In this document: positions 1-12,154 of the stretch, piece by piece
How the letters are laid out: each line of letters starts with the position of its first letter
Numbering within the stretch: position 1 is the first letter of the stretch
DNA from: Malus domestica
Lineage: Eukaryota; Streptophyta; Magnoliopsida; Rosales; Rosaceae
Reading direction: 5' to 3'
Assembly: GCF_042453785.1 (NCBI RefSeq)
Contig: NC_091667.1
Span: forward strand, 32,790,001 to 32,854,000
DNA: 64,000 bases
Translations under genes and position numbers: made by a program
Notes under the pieces: generated by a model
Seen by the model: only the letters and a program-made list of their open reading frames with translations
Told to the model about the DNA's origin: nothing
Databases searched by the model: none

Positions 1-3000
1 CAAAAGACTCGGTAATGTTAGAGTATGGTAATCATATTTAAAGCCACCCTTGTTGACTTCCCCCCCCGGATGTGGGACTGCCAACACATTTCAGATCCTA
101 AACTGTTTTTGTATAAATTAAAATAGTTATATCGCTTATAATAAAAAAATTATACTGAACATTAATTTATATCAAATTTAGCGATCCTGCTTCATTATTT
201 GACTAGTTTTTATATAGAAGTCAAATGCAGCATTTTATAACAGATACAAAGTGCATGTTACCCATTTTTTTTCAGCTTAGTCGGCAGAGAATCCAAGATC
301 TTCTTTGATTCAATAACATTCGGTACATTGCATTCGTAACAAAAAGCCATATTCGCATGTAAAAAACAAAACCCCTTCTTCTTAATTTATTCTTTATATA
401 CAATATTATCTGATCAAATCACAATCTTCGAAATTGATGTAAACAATTTAATTCTAAATTAATAAAATTTCTTGTCTTTGAAAAAAAAAATGGTAATCTT
501 GGATTTGCACTGATACTCGCAACTTCGATAATATTTGACTGTTTGACTAATGGTAATCATATTAGTGTGCGTAATTATAAATTTATAAGAACACTATAAC
601 AAATCTGGAATCACGTACGATCAGGGGTTAGAGCTGTTTAATCTGCTTGTGCGACGGATCTAGTTTTCACCAATTGTCCATTCAGTTTCTGCCAAGTGTC
701 ATGGTCGTGCAGATGCAGACCAAGAATATACTGGGAGCTTGGTTGGCTTCCTTTTCCAACAATTCTTGAAAAGCTAGCTTTTTTTTCAGCAAAACAAACA
801 AGTGGTACGTAGTACATTGCTATCAGTTGATCTTTTATATCACTGCAAATCCCGTTGCCTCTAGATATTAGCAATGCAACAGACAAAAGACAAAAAAGAT
901 GTTAAAAATGGTGCATACTCAAACCCTATTAATATATATATATATATATGTGTACATACATACATATGTGCACACTATGATAATGGATAATACTTTTCTC
1001 ATTTCGGTAAGGAGGAAACCCTAATAGTTATAGTTGATCTTGTCAATATTTGTTTCCACACATACAGATAGTCAAACAAACAATTCCGAGTTTTGCAGTA
1101 AAATAATGACACGTAATGGAGAATTACTTCGTTACCAAAAATAAAGAATTTATTATTCTAATATAATATTGATCAACTTGATATGTATCATAATATTGAA
1201 ATCCCCGCAAACAATGAGAAAGTATAAAGCTCTTAACCCTCCCATTCATTACGAATTATATACATACGCATGTCAAATTAACCCCTTCTATGCAATATCC
1301 ATGTGAACTAAGGACTCATTAGAACAAAACTTGGCAGTCGGCATTGCCTTTTTATCTTTGACAGGATGAAAATTGTAATAATTAAACTAGTTGTACGTGT
1401 TTAGAGAGAAAGAGAGAAGCACTTTAACCAAGATATGGAGATGGAGAGGTGTAGGAAGGGGGTGATGGCTTGCCTATTCATTTTCCGACAAGTAAACAAA
1501 GGAAATCGTCTCTGCCGTTCCATTGGTAGGCAAAAGCTACGGCAAAGTAAAAAGGAAACAAACCTTTGAACATCGTCTCTCTCTCTCTCAGGCAGCAAGA
1601 CCACACTTCCTGCTCACCATGTGATGAGGAATGAGTAATCTAGTGCCTTTTATTTAATCTTATATATATCCCTATTTTGTCTACACCCAAAAATACTTTT
1701 TTTTTTCGCCATACAATTATGTTATTTAGATGCACACAATAACAGAGCTACGGAATTAATGGATTCAAATAATGGTCATGCTTGGTCTTTCACTAATTAA
1801 TCTCGTTTGATGTTCATTCGAGACGTCAATATTTAATATTTACCCTAAAATCTTTGATGATGAAATATCTTTAAGAAATAACGAAGGTAAAGGAAAGGAG
1901 ATTGAGGATTGTGAGGCATGGTACTGAAACATTTCTCAACATTGTGAGGTTGGGAGCTTCTTTAATTATATCTCGATTGTAAAAAAATTCTGACTCCGTC
2001 ACCAAACACACTTTATTAACTACATTGATAACACAATATTTTATAAAGACAAGTCTTACTATCGTTTGTGAGATTATATGTATTAAAGTATGTGTTAACA
2101 ACGTAATCAGTTTTGTATATTCAAACTTGGTGTATTATCATTATGTTAGCTAGCTAGCTAGGATGCATGGTGAAGCATACTCTCCATCATGTCACTCTTC
2201 CAAGTCAACCTAAGGCCCCGCACAGCCGCTACCCTTCGATGAATTCAATTTCAAACAACATATATACTTAAGGTTGGTATTTGCACTATAGGAATATTAC
2301 TACCACATCTAATGGCACCTAAAAAAATGTGGTTTGTGGCCAACTCTTGGGTCAAAATCCTACTTTAAGCTAAGGAAAGGTAAGGGATATTACAATTTTG
2401 TACCACATTAGTGTATTATCTGATATTGCAAGTGATGCGTACATGCCACGTCAATTAATGAATTTATCTCATTAAATGTTAATTGTATGAATCACTTGCC
2501 ACATGTGATAGTACACCAATATGGTATGTCTAGCATTATTCTTTTAAGTTAGCATATCAACCTTTCTTCTTTTTTTCTTTTCATCTTTATCATTTTACAT
2601 AGAATACAATATAATATTCCTGGAGAAATTTAAAATATATAGATCCATGATCAAATGAGAATTATTAAGCAGTATATACTAAATAAACTTTCTTGTTTCA
2701 TAGAGCTTATAGGACCTAATAAGTCCTTCGGGTTAACCCAAATGACGAAGAAAAATCGCCCATAATAATTCATTTTCCTGTAGTGTATAGGTTACGAAAC
2801 ATGTTAGGGTTCAACTTCCTCAAACGTAAGAAGGAAGTTAAATAGATCTTATTTGGTAGTATTGTTTTCCCAAATTAAGCTAATTACTAATCATAACAAA
2901 ATTTAGTTTGTGAGGTCACTACTTTTCTTCTTAGATTAGAGCTGGCTTTGCCATTGGGTACGCATCTTTCCTTCTCAAGTTAAAGTTGTTGGATAAAATA

Positions 3001-4550
3001 AATAATAAATAATACACGACAAATAAATCAGTTGATGAGAAACTAGTTTATTTCTTCAGAACAATCAAAAGGAAAAACCAATAATGGTATGGCCCTCCTA
3101 CTCCATTTTTGTAGAACAAACAGCATCTAAAAAATAAAAAATAAACGTTTTCAGCATACAAACATCCCCCTAACAGTTCCTCTTTACCGACTAATGTTTT
3201 AACTACAAAATTAACCGGAAAAGACAAACCAATGCTTTAACTACAAAATTAACCATGCCTTGTGTAGGTGGTCGTGACAGCGGCGGCAACGTTCTGCCAT
3301 TTCAAGATATGAATTAGGATTATGCTGTACTATATATATTGTAACCGATTGGTCTTGTCTTGCTTTCTCAATCTGTTGTGAGTTTTTTGCTTATCTGTTT
3401 GTTGGGCTGGTTGGCTTTATCCAAATGTGGTACATTATATTGTTCAATGAATGTTTCTCTTTCGACCAAAAAAACCATGCCTTGTGTATGTCGGCGTCAC
3501 ATTTTTCTCAAATTCACTCCTTGAGAAACCTTTTAGTGACAGATATTCTGTTACATATTTGTTTAGATGTTATGATATGTATGGACAACATAGTTGTTTT
3601 TTCGTACTGTTTTACACAATTAATATAGAAACTTAAAAGTTTCTATAGACTGAAATCAAACTCACAGAGTCTGGTGTGAGTCTTAAAGAGTGAGTGTAGT
3701 TGTTGAGTGTCATACATGTATCTAATGAGTCTGGAGTCCTATATAACAGCATACCACAATTATTAAACTCACCCTACTAAAGTAAATAGTAGTGTGTTAT
3801 AGGAATCAAACTCAGATAACTTATCTATTCTATTAAGAGAACCCTCCTTGTCAACTTTTTGCCCTCTTTTTTTTCTTTCTATTTACCCTCATTTTTGATA
3901 CACAATATTGACATGAAGAGGACAAATTAGTAATTTTGTATATTTTGAGAAAATGACAATCATATCCCAATTTTTCCGATTTTACTCTCACTTTTGATAC
4001 ACAATATTTACATAGAAAGATAAAACATTAATTATGTAATATTAAGAAAAAATATGCACTTATTAAGAGAAACTGTCACATCATTATTATTTCATACTCT
4101 TTTTAAAATTTTAAAAACTAATTAAACTCCTTAATAAAAATTAGAAAACAAAATAAAATTGTTCACACATCCAAAATGTGTGCTCATTTGCTAGTTCATA
4201 TATAAAAGAACCAAGCCGACATAAACCATCTTGAAAAGCAAAAGCAGTAAAAAGTTTTGCGACCTTGCGTGGTAATATCACTGTATGCACCATGTCATTT
4301 ACCCACGCTATAAAACCTAGCACGATCAATTAGTAACACGTGGGGTCGTGCGACCATCGTATTTGAAAAAATTTCTTAATTATACACATATTTTGATAGA
4401 GACTGACAAGTAATATCAAGTGGCAATGACCGAAAATTCCTCCTCTCCCTCTTTTGATTTTATTTAATATTTTAATATTTATTTATTAGACTTTATATGT
4501 AACGCCCACAGCACCTCACGAGCTTAATTTACATGTACAAAGCTTAGCCA
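1..4550. other. AT-rich intergenic DNA, no gene seen
   Basis: I see no convincing coding region in this 4.5-kb stretch. All open frames are under 85 codons and match nothing I recognise. There is a short TA/TG microsatellite near 930-960 and small CT runs near 1575-1590. Between about 3840 and 4060 a motif centred on TTTTTGATACACAATATT occurs twice in imperfect tandem copies flanked by ATTAAGAGAA-like sequence, which may be the remains of a MITE. The stretch probably includes distal promoter sequence of the gene at 4746. Confidence 0.6.
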
Positions 4551-4553
4551 AAG

Positions 4554-4745
4554 CTTTTCTTCCTCCACCACCTCCCTCCATTATTTCCACTATCTTCCTC
4601 TGTTCTCTCTCTCTCTCTCTCTCCAACTCCCACACTTCAATTCTCTCTCTCTTTCTCTCACTCACTCGTTCTACTCAGACATCTTCTTCTTCGTCTTCTT
4701 CTCAAATTTAAACATTTTTGTTAATTTATCATAAAATATTTACTC
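4554..4745 (+). promoter_or_regulatory. CT-rich leader upstream of the DUF668 gene
   Basis: The 190 bases before the ATG at 4746 are strongly pyrimidine-rich, with a CT dinucleotide run near 4600-4625 and further CTT/CTC runs to 4700. Pyrimidine-rich leaders are common just downstream of plant transcription starts, so this is probably the 5' untranslated region. I cannot place the start site or a TATA box with confidence. Confidence 0.4.
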
Positions 4746-6299
4746 ATGGCACTTGAGACTTTGCTTCTCAAGGTGAAGACAGCAATCTCCCACCGCTTCG
4801 ACGTCGTGCGAACCTTCACGCACCACCCGCACCACCAACTCAAACCGGTAAGGAAGTCAAACGTCGGCGTCTTGGCCTTCGAGATTGCCGGCCTCATGTC
4901 GAAGCTCATCCACCTCTGGCAGGCCCTGTCCGACAAGAACATGATCCGCCTCCACAACGAGTCCATCTCCCCCGAAGGCGTCCGAAAAATAGTCTCAAAC
5001 GACGACGATTTCCTCCTTGCCCTCGCCTGCGCCGAGCTCGTTGAGAATCTCCGCCTCCTCGCCAACTCAATCTCCCGACTCAGCACCAAATGCGAGGACT
5101 CCCACCTCCGCTCCTTCGACCGCCTCTTCCTCGAGTTCGCCAACTCCGGCCGCGATCCGTACAATTGGGTGCTCGGATTTAAAGAAATGGATGCTAACAA
5201 TGTCAAGAAGTTGGAGAGGTATGTCACGATCACGTCCACCCTCCACAGAGAGATGGACGAGCTTAGTGCGCTCGAGAGCGCGCTGGGAAAAGCCTGGAAG
5301 TACAACGAGTACGAAATTAATAATCATTCCGCGCCGATGACAACTAGTACTAAAGAGCAAAAAATCGTCGATCTTCAGCAGAAGATCTTGTGGCAGAGAA
5401 ATGAGGTGAAGTATTTGAAGGGCAGATCGTTGTGGAGCAGAAGCTTCGACACGGTCACTTGGGTTATGGCGAGGTCGATTTTCACTGTTCTTGCGAGGAC
5501 AAAGCTCGTTTTTGGTATCGGACAATGCCCTCCGTCGTCTTTGCCTCGGAGTCTCTCGGCCTCAGCTACTGTCCATCCGTCCAACCAATCGACATGTCAT
5601 TTCGTATCGGGGCCCTTGAGATCCCCGAAGCTTGATCAACAAGATTACAAAAATTCTCTGTGTAAGACGTACGTCACGAGTATCACAAAGATTGACCATC
5701 AAGATAAAAAAAATTCTCTGTCCAGGACCATCGTTGATATGAAAGACAGTTCGGAAGATATTGGGTTTTTTGAGTCCTACTCGAAGCTCCTCAAGCCACC
5801 GGCGAGCACATTAGGCGCGGCGGCCTTGTCGCTTCACTACGCTAACTTGATCATAGTGATGGAGAAGATGATAAAATTCCCACAAATGGTTGGCGTCGAC
5901 GCGAGGGACGATCTCTACTCGATGTTGCCGAGCAGCGTAAGGTCTTTGCTACGCGCCAGGTTGAGAGGGGTAGGGTTTTCCGCCAGCGATCCGGTACTAG
6001 CCGGCGAGTGGAGGGAAGCGTTGGGGAAGATCCTAGAGTGGTTGGCGCCGTTGGCGCACAATATGATAAAATGGCAAAGTGAGAGGAGCTTTGAGCAACA
6101 AAACACGATGCCAAAAACAAATGTTATGCTTTTGCAAACTTTGTTTTTTGCGAACAAGGACAAAACGGAGGCTGCCATAACTGAGCTGCTTGTGGGTTTG
6201 AATTATATTTGCAGGTTTGAGAGGGAGATGACGGCTAAGGCCTTGTTTGAATGCAATAACTCCATTAATGGGTTGCACAATTTGCAGAGTTCTAGCTAG
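4746..6299 (+). CDS. PSK SIMULATOR 1-like protein (DUF3475/DUF668)
   Basis: This single-exon frame encodes 517 residues. Residues about 38-95 read as the DUF3475 domain (VGVLAFEIAGLMSKLIHLW, then a segment with VRKIVSNDDDFLLALACAEL). Residues about 350-440 read as DUF668 (TLGAAALSLHYANLIIVMEK, then YSMLPSSVRSLLRARLR). Together they define the plant PSI (PSK SIMULATOR) family. Family members are plasma-membrane or nucleus-associated growth regulators linked to phytosulfokine and brassinosteroid signalling; that role is family knowledge and is not shown here. The protein is shorter than the PSI1 subgroup and lacks its N-terminal MGG myristoylation start, so it fits the shorter intronless subgroup. 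The ATG follows a CT-rich leader and is the first in frame. No break is visible and the gene looks functional. The coding part is much more GC-rich than its AT-rich surroundings. Confidence 0.88.
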   Translation: MALETLLLKVKTAISHRFDVVRTFTHHPHHQLKPVRKSNVGVLAFEIAGLMSKLIHLWQALSDKNMIRLHNESISPEGVRKIVSNDDDFLLALACAELVENLRLLANSISRLSTKCEDSHLRSFDRLFLEFANSGRDPYNWVLGFKEMDANNVKKLERYVTITSTLHREMDELSALESALGKAWKYNEYEINNHSAPMTTSTKEQKIVDLQQKILWQRNEVKYLKGRSLWSRSFDTVTWVMARSIFTVLARTKLVFGIGQCPPSSLPRSLSASATVHPSNQSTCHFVSGPLRSPKLDQQDYKNSLCKTYVTSITKIDHQDKKNSLSRTIVDMKDSSEDIGFFESYSKLLKPPASTLGAAALSLHYANLIIVMEKMIKFPQMVGVDARDDLYSMLPSSVRSLLRARLRGVGFSASDPVLAGEWREALGKILEWLAPLAHNMIKWQSERSFEQQNTMPKTNVMLLQTLFFANKDKTEAAITELLVGLNYICRFEREMTAKALFECNNSINGLHNLQSSS

Positions 6300-6325
6300 C
6301 TAGTGAAGGAAAAAGAATTAAACCG

Positions 6326-6353
6326 TTTTCTTTTTCTTTTTCTTTTTCTTTTT
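6326..6353 (+). repeat. CTTTTT hexamer microsatellite in the 3' UTR
   Basis: About five head-to-tail copies of a CTTTTT unit lie 25 bases after the stop codon of the DUF668 gene, inside its probable 3' untranslated region. Confidence 0.8.
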
Positions 6354-9300
6354 GTTGGGGTTATTTTAGTTCGTATTTTGGATTTCAATTTTGATTTCTG
6401 AAATTTTACCATCGTGTTTTGAATTGAGCTGCGTTGATAAGATCTTCGGGGTTCGTTTTTGTATCGAACTCTCGTTTGTATATGATGAAATAAATAGATA
6501 TAAAATGTAAATGATTTGTTTCTTGAGATATTTTCCGAAATCAAAAGTAGGGGATTATGAATTTTGAGATTATAGTTCATGCATGATCATGTGAAAAATA
6601 TTTGTTGATACTCTGTACCAATAAAAGATCACAAATTTTTTTTTTAAAATAAGGTGAATATTTTCTTGTGGACTTGTAACACATGTGTTTGGTTATGAAC
6701 AATTGATTAAATAATTAAATTCGGCTACCATATAGATTCTAAGCAGAGATGCTAGGAACGAAAATTCAACAACAAAATTTTGAGTGTAATTGTAAACGCT
6801 CTTAACATTTTTAGCTACGAGTCCATCATTAGTCAAGACTCATTGGCAGAGCTAGTATGGGGTTATTATTCATTCATGACTCCAACAACGTCAACAATCC
6901 TATGTATATTTGTATGTGTATCGTATTAGATCCTATAAACAGCTAGGCAAACTAAATAACAACTTTCTCTTACTTTTTCTTCTATTTTTTCTTTATCATC
7001 CCTGTCCTTCTTTATCTCTTTTTGAGTGTAACTCTATTGTGCACTCCCTTGGAAGCCTTCAACATTACTTTACAGTTTCGTATAGTTACCCTTGATAAGC
7101 CTCCACATATCATTGTTGTTGATGACATATGTTAGCATATTCCTTTAACAAATGTTGATAAGAATTGAGATGTTCCTAGGTGCTCGACAAAATGGTCTAA
7201 TGAAAATTTTTCCGTCGAAATCATGACTCCGCCATTACCAAAACTTTCAAATTCAGTTTATTCCAACGGGGATACTTGATACCGCACATTTTATTTTTAT
7301 TTTTAATTTTATTTTATAAAGGACTCCCACTTAAACTCCTAAGTAATATAGCCTTTTAATTTTCCGTTACAGAATAATCTAGCCTTTTTATTGTGACCAC
7401 TTTTTTTTATTTTCCTCACTATTTTATTAGAAAAAGTAGATATAAGTAAAAACTATGTCAACTTGAAATATATGATCTCTCACTATTCACGCACATTTTA
7501 TGCTCATCAAAGGTACTTTTTATGGTAAGGAATTTGTAGCTTAATCAAGAGTATTCTTTGTAGCTGATGCAGCATTAAGTAATCAAATGAGTTACCAACG
7601 TAATCCTTTCAAGAACAAGTCTAGAATTCACCAGATAATTGAGAGAAACTCCAAAGGGTTGTTGTTGAATTGATAATTGAATGAACGAATGGTTACATCC
7701 AGATGACTTAAATAATGATTACAAAGGTTTGGAAAACTCAAAGGACTTCTAGAAATTTAAACAACATTAATTCAACATTAATGGACGAGAAAAGAAAGGT
7801 CTGATTTTATTACAAGACTTTAAACACTATTTTGGAAACTGAAATGACCTCGGATGGCTAAAATTTGTCGTACATCACGAGAAATCTGTGAATTGGACTT
7901 GCGGCGTAGTTTTCTTTCTAAAAAGGTATCATGGGCCCAAATCGGAGCTCGAACATTAAATCTGCAAATTCCTACTATGTCTTTTTGTCCTTCGATGGTC
8001 CATTTCCTCTTCGATCCATTCTGCCATTCGTTCTACATCAATAGCATTTGAAATTTCGATTTTGAATTTCTCTTCTCCAATATTGATTGAATAAAAAAAC
8101 TACTCTATCCGCAAACAAAGAAAAAAAAAAAAAACTACTCTAACTTACGAGACTACCAAAATTAATTGGCCTAACCTCCATTCGCAAGCACAAGACGATA
8201 TAAAAAATTGAATTCATGCAAGTAAATCATGTAAATCCAGAAGGGACTTCATGTGAACATGTGAGTGAATCTCTACCTTTCGGCCAGACCCAAACACTAG
8301 TGGACAAAATCCAAACACACAAATTCAAAGAAATAGTAATTAAAAAGTGTTTGATCCTCCAGCTAATGGCATTTTGCTTAGTGAAATTCATATAATTGCA
8401 AAGATGCATTGCCCCACTTATAATATATACTTTGTAAAAGATTCTTCGTTGACATTCATACGATCATTGTATTTGATGTGTTAAAAAGCACTCCAAATTG
8501 AACCATCTGGCATTGAAAGACAATTTATAGGGGATTAAGTGAATGTGTTTTAGTTTGAATTGAAAAATCGAATCTTGAGATCTTTTTCCTCTGTATTGAT
8601 ACGAATCATGCTGTAGGAGAGGCAAATCAAACACACAACTTTAAGTGACTGTTAGAGCATCTCTAATGAAGATGTCAAATTAAATGTAAAATTTCATTTT
8701 AATAGTAAAATAATCAATAAGTGAAGAAAATAAAGAAATATGTGTCCAAAAAAAAAAAATTGGCGTTGTCTTCAAATTTGGAGTGAAGAATGTCAACCAT
8801 GTAAGATTTTGGCATCTCCTCTGAAGGAAGGGGATCCTCTTCAGATCCCTTTCCACCAAATCCACTTAAAATTCAACGGCTATAAACATGAGACCCCTTT
8901 AAAAGTTATAATAACTGTAGCCGTTGGATTTTCGAATCCACACTAAGTGGATTCCGGATCCTTTCCTTTGAAACCATAAAATCACCTTTCTTTTTGTTAA
9001 AGGAGTCCGCCTAGAATTTTTGGCATTTCTTTGGCAGATTTTTTATAGGCTACTCAGTTATCTTAAGCCCATTAGCCTTAGGTCCCATATGTTAAAGAAA
9101 AGCCCACTAATCCCAGGTCCATTATGTTAAAGGAAAAAAAATGTGTGATTGGTGTTCTTAGTATTTGGAGAGTGAGTATGTTCTTTTACCGGCTACGGGA
9201 CCAATTGTTTGTCATTGATACTATTGTTGTGTACGTATTGATACATCATTGACAATACCAATATTGTACCAATGATATGTCTCCTTTTTTATTTTTTTTA

Positions 9301-9529
9301 TTTTATAAAAATCGGACATCATGCATAAAAAATTTCTAATAATTAAATCTCGACTTTAATTGTAAGTCAATTAACTAAAATAATTATATTGTGTCTCAAT
9401 ATATAATCAATGACATAAAATCAAAAGGAAAAGAATTACAAACTTGAAATTGAGCAACTAAACTAACAAAGACAATGTTATATCTATGCCAACTAAACAT
9501 TATGATAATTAAGTTGTTCACCTAGGACT
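6354..9529. other. Intergenic DNA between the DUF668 and A20/AN1 genes
   Basis: Beyond the likely 3' UTR of the upstream gene I find no gene here. Open frames are short and without recognisable domains. Two small inverted-repeat elements lie near 8655-8976 and are listed separately. A few poly-A runs occur (for example near 8110 and 8750). Confidence 0.6.
8655..8976. mobile_element. Two adjacent MITE-like inverted-repeat segments
   Basis: The first part (about 8655-8820) begins with GAGCATCTCTAATGAAGATG and ends near a GGCATCTCCTC, giving weak inverted ends. The second part (about 8821-8976) is a clearer foldback: GAAGGAAGGGGATCC at the left pairs with GGATCCTTTCCTTTG at the right, and inner arms ACTTAAAATTCAACGGCT and AGCCGTTGGATTTTCG also pair. 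No coding capacity is present. Superfamily and target duplications were not resolved. Confidence 0.5.
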
Positions 9530-9982
9530 CTAAACCCTCCAATGCAGCTTATCACCCTTGCAAAGAGGGTTTTGCTTGGTCAAAAGTTCTTGCCCAGTCT
9601 TCTTGTAATCCACAGAGCATGAGTGTTCTTCAGGGTACCTATGCTTCCCACAAAACACACCGCCGCAGCGGCATTCGAACCCTGTCGGGCCAACCCTTTT
9701 CTTGCAGCTCAAGCACCTCTTTTTCTGCGATAAATCTGATGAACCTTGTGAAGATTGCGAAGGCAAAGAAGAAATAACGGCTGCGGTAGCGGAGCTTGAG
9801 TCACTGAGTGTGTTGTCCACTGAAGCTAACCCTACCATGGCTGCAGGCTTAGCAAACTGCTCTTCTTTCAGGTATTGTCTGTAGCAATTTGAGCACATGT
9901 TCATATTCGTCACAGAGCCAAAGAAGCCGCAGCCTTTTGCACAGAGTGGAGGCTCCATGTTGGTGTCGTTTCGTGAATCCAT
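9530..9982 (-). CDS. A20/AN1 zinc-finger stress-associated protein (SAP)
   Basis: The 150-residue frame carries an N-terminal A20 finger at about residues 11-40 (LCAKGCGFFGS, then MNMCSNCYRQYL). A C-terminal AN1 finger lies at about residues 88-135 (KRCLSCKKRVGPTGFECRCG, then FCGKHRYPEEHSC). A serine-rich linker joins them. This is the standard architecture of plant SAP proteins, which act in abiotic-stress responses, some as ubiquitin-binding or E3-like factors. All zinc-ligand Cys and His residues of both fingers appear present. The C-terminus (NPLCKGDKLHWRV) departs from the family's usual ending but has no frameshift. Intronless coding sequence and this length are typical. The ATG at 9982 is the first in frame. 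The gene looks intact. Confidence 0.9.
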   Translation of the reverse strand: MDSRNDTNMEPPLCAKGCGFFGSVTNMNMCSNCYRQYLKEEQFAKPAAMVGLASVDNTLSDSSSATAAVISSLPSQSSQGSSDLSQKKRCLSCKKRVGPTGFECRCGGVFCGKHRYPEEHSCSVDYKKTGQELLTKQNPLCKGDKLHWRV

Positions 9983-10570
9983 ATTTGGTTTCTTGAATCT
10001 CTTTTTGTTACTTTTGCAATCGCAGAGTTAAGTAATACAAGGGAGGCGGAAAATAGAACTTGAGATTTCGAACTTAGAAAAATGAACGCTCTCAATTAAC
10101 TGAACTACAAGCCCTTGCGGCAAAGTTATACTTCTTAACAGGACTCCGAACTAAGCTTCTTAATTTTTTTTCGATTTCGATTATTAGTTAAGAGGTTTGG
10201 CGAGTATGTGAGTAGTTTTATAGTGCGAAGGGTGCTCGCACCTAGTAATGTAGGATTAGGAGTGGTATGAATTTCCTTTTCTTATTAGGATTGGTTTCTA
10301 ATTAACCTGCTCTGTACAGATTTCTAAATGTTTTTTGTTTCCTTCTTTTTCTTGTAGAAACTTTAAGTCGGTGGAGTGCAACTTTGCTCATTCCCTAAAG
10401 TGGGGTAGTGCTGATCTTCCTTAATTGCCGTTAGATTAGTATTGATTTAATTAAGAATTTAAGATACAAATATCAAAACTTAAACTAATCTAACGGTAAT
10501 TATTGGGATGAATATCACGCTCGCTTTAGAAGGTGGGCAAAAATACACTCAAGTTAGTGGGTTCGGAATC

Positions 10571-10608
<38 letters not shown>

Positions 10609-10787
10609 GGCCCTTTAAGGGAAGGGGTCCTCTTTTAATAGTTAGATTTGGCTTTAATAAAATTTTGTGGTTAAGATTAAATCACAAGCCACATAATTTC
10701 ATTAAAGCTAAATCTATCGGTCAAAAAGGTGTTCTCATTTTTTTGAAAAATGGGGAAAAAATGGGGATCACTTCCCTTAAAGCTTCC
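9983..10787. other. Upstream region of the SAP gene, microsatellite and MITE-like foldback
   Basis: This holds the promoter side of the SAP gene. A (CA)n(TA)n microsatellite lies at about 10570-10608. It is followed by a foldback-like segment (about 10612-10787) whose CTTTAAGGGAAGGGGTCC start pairs with GGATCACTTCCCTTAAAG at its end. The copia element inserts directly at the right edge of that segment. No gene is seen. Confidence 0.5.
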
Positions 10788-11038
10788 TGTAGAATTTTTG
10801 ATGTGTATTTCATGAAGAAACAATTACAAAAGAAACATATATATAGGAAAAGAAAGTAGACATAAGCCTAACTTGCCTAACTTGCCTAACTTGCCTAACT
10901 TGCCTAATTTCCTAACTTGCCTAACTTGCCTAATTTACACAAAGAATGTTGACTAGCCTAACTTCACTAGTCATCCAACATGTTTATTTCATGCATACAT
11001 TTTAACACAAGATATGACTTGCATGCATTCTTCCAACA
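10788..11038 (-). repeat. 3' LTR of the small copia element
   Basis: 251 bp, matching the right LTR base for base as far as I can read. Inside it a 9-bp unit CTTGCCTAA is tandemly repeated about seven times with a spacer (about 10868-10932). In element orientation it starts TGTTGGAAG and ends TTCTACA. Confidence 0.92.
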
Positions 11039-11050
11039 CTCCCCCTCAAG
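11039..11050 (-). promoter_or_regulatory. Polypurine tract of the small copia element
   Basis: On the - strand CTTGAGGGGGAG lies immediately before the 3' LTR, the position and composition expected for the plus-strand DNA primer site. Confidence 0.75.
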
Positions 11051-11441
11051 CTGGATCGAGGGGATTCACTGAGCCAAGCTTGCCCAATAACCGATGAAAC
11101 TGAGATGATGCTAGTGCCTTTGTAAAAAGATCTGCTAGTTGATCATGGCTTCGTGTGAACATGGTCCGGATGATTTGCGTTTGAACTTGAGCTCTGATGA
11201 AATGACAATCCACTTCAATATGTTTGGTTCTTTCATGGAACACAGGATTGGCAGCAATGTGCATGGCTGCCTGATTATCACACATAAGCGTCATAGGAGT
11301 AGAACTAGGAAACCCTAAGTCTGAAAGAAGCCCTTTAAGCCAAATGAGTTCACATGCAGTGGCTGCCATGGCTCGATACTCAGCCTCTGCGCTGGAACGA
11401 GCAATGACCTGTTGCTTCTTACTCTTCGGATAGTTGCACAA
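11046..11441 (-). pseudogene. Copia RNase H C-terminal fragment
   Basis: The frame contains the copia RNase H signature ([19 protein letters not shown], then [20 protein letters not shown] and HIEVDCHF) and ends at the usual copia C-terminus. It is 131 residues long and lacks everything upstream of RNase H. It is out of frame with the gag start. The fragment begins exactly where the gag homology stops, so it is the downstream side of one large internal deletion. Confidence 0.85.
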
Positions 11442-12073
11442 ACATTGTTGAAGGTAGGCAGGTCTTGACTCATCAAGATGTGACTCCTTAGGTCCTCGTA
11501 CTCAGAGCTCAAACTCCCTAACAGCTGATAAATTTTGTCTTCCTCAGCTCGTTTTAGGAGAATGGTAGGATCTGTGGTATGAGGGAGATATACATCCAAC
11601 TCATTCCACATGGCTTTGAGGCTCCCAAGGTGTTGAACAAATGCTTTCCCTTCTTGTTGAGCACTGGCAATGTCCTTCTTTAATTGGAAGACCCGTGCAT
11701 AGTTGTTTTGATTTCCATACATATCCTGCAAAGCTTTCCAAAGATCATGTGCGGAATTGGAGTAGCTAAAAATTTCAGCAACATGTTTCTCCATGGTGTT
11801 GAGCAGCAAGGACATGACAAGTTGATCTTTGCAGAGCCATGCATTGTATGTAGAGGAAGAACTGTCTGGAGCTTCCACGCTTCCATTTACAAACCCTAAC
11901 TTCCCTTTGCCTCCGAGAGCTAGTGAAACAGCTCGGGACCAAGGAAGATAATTGAACTCGTTCAAGAGAACTGAACACAAACGTTGATTGGTGTTAACCT
12001 CAACGTCTGAGAAGTTTGGAGAGAGATTGTGCCGGGTTTCCTCATCATGGTTCACAGAACTTTCTTCAGTCAT
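11315..12073 (-). pseudogene. Copia gag (UBN2-type) N-terminal part
   Basis: The 252-codon frame starts with a typical copia gag. Landmarks are LCSVLLNEFNYLPWSRAVSL and the later LKKDIASAQQEGKAFVQHL and [13 protein letters not shown]. True gag homology covers about 210 residues and stops near 11435, where the frame runs out of register into RNase H DNA for about 40 residues. The zinc knuckle is missing. The ATG lies 81 bp inside the 5' LTR edge. A truncated Gag could be made, but no enzyme is encoded. Confidence 0.85.
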
Positions 12074-12142
12074 GACTTAGACTTTGAAAGAAAGAAAAAA
12101 TTGCAGCAGCAAGAATGGCAGAGACAGGTTACAAATGAACCT

Positions 12143-12154
12143 GCTCTGATACCA
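12143..12154 (-). promoter_or_regulatory. Primer-binding site (initiator Met tRNA)
   Basis: On the - strand TGGTATCAGAGC directly follows the 5' LTR. This is the standard PBS of plant copia elements, matching the 3' end of initiator methionine tRNA. Confidence 0.9.

Noticed and set aside
638..886. 82-codon - strand frame near the left end
   Set aside because: No recognised domain, no matching exon neighbours and AT-rich context; not enough to call a gene.
10868..10932. Short regularly spaced repeat that resembles a small array
   Set aside because: Direct 9-bp tandem repeats in a retrotransposon LTR without spacers; not a CRISPR-like structure, and this is a plant genome.
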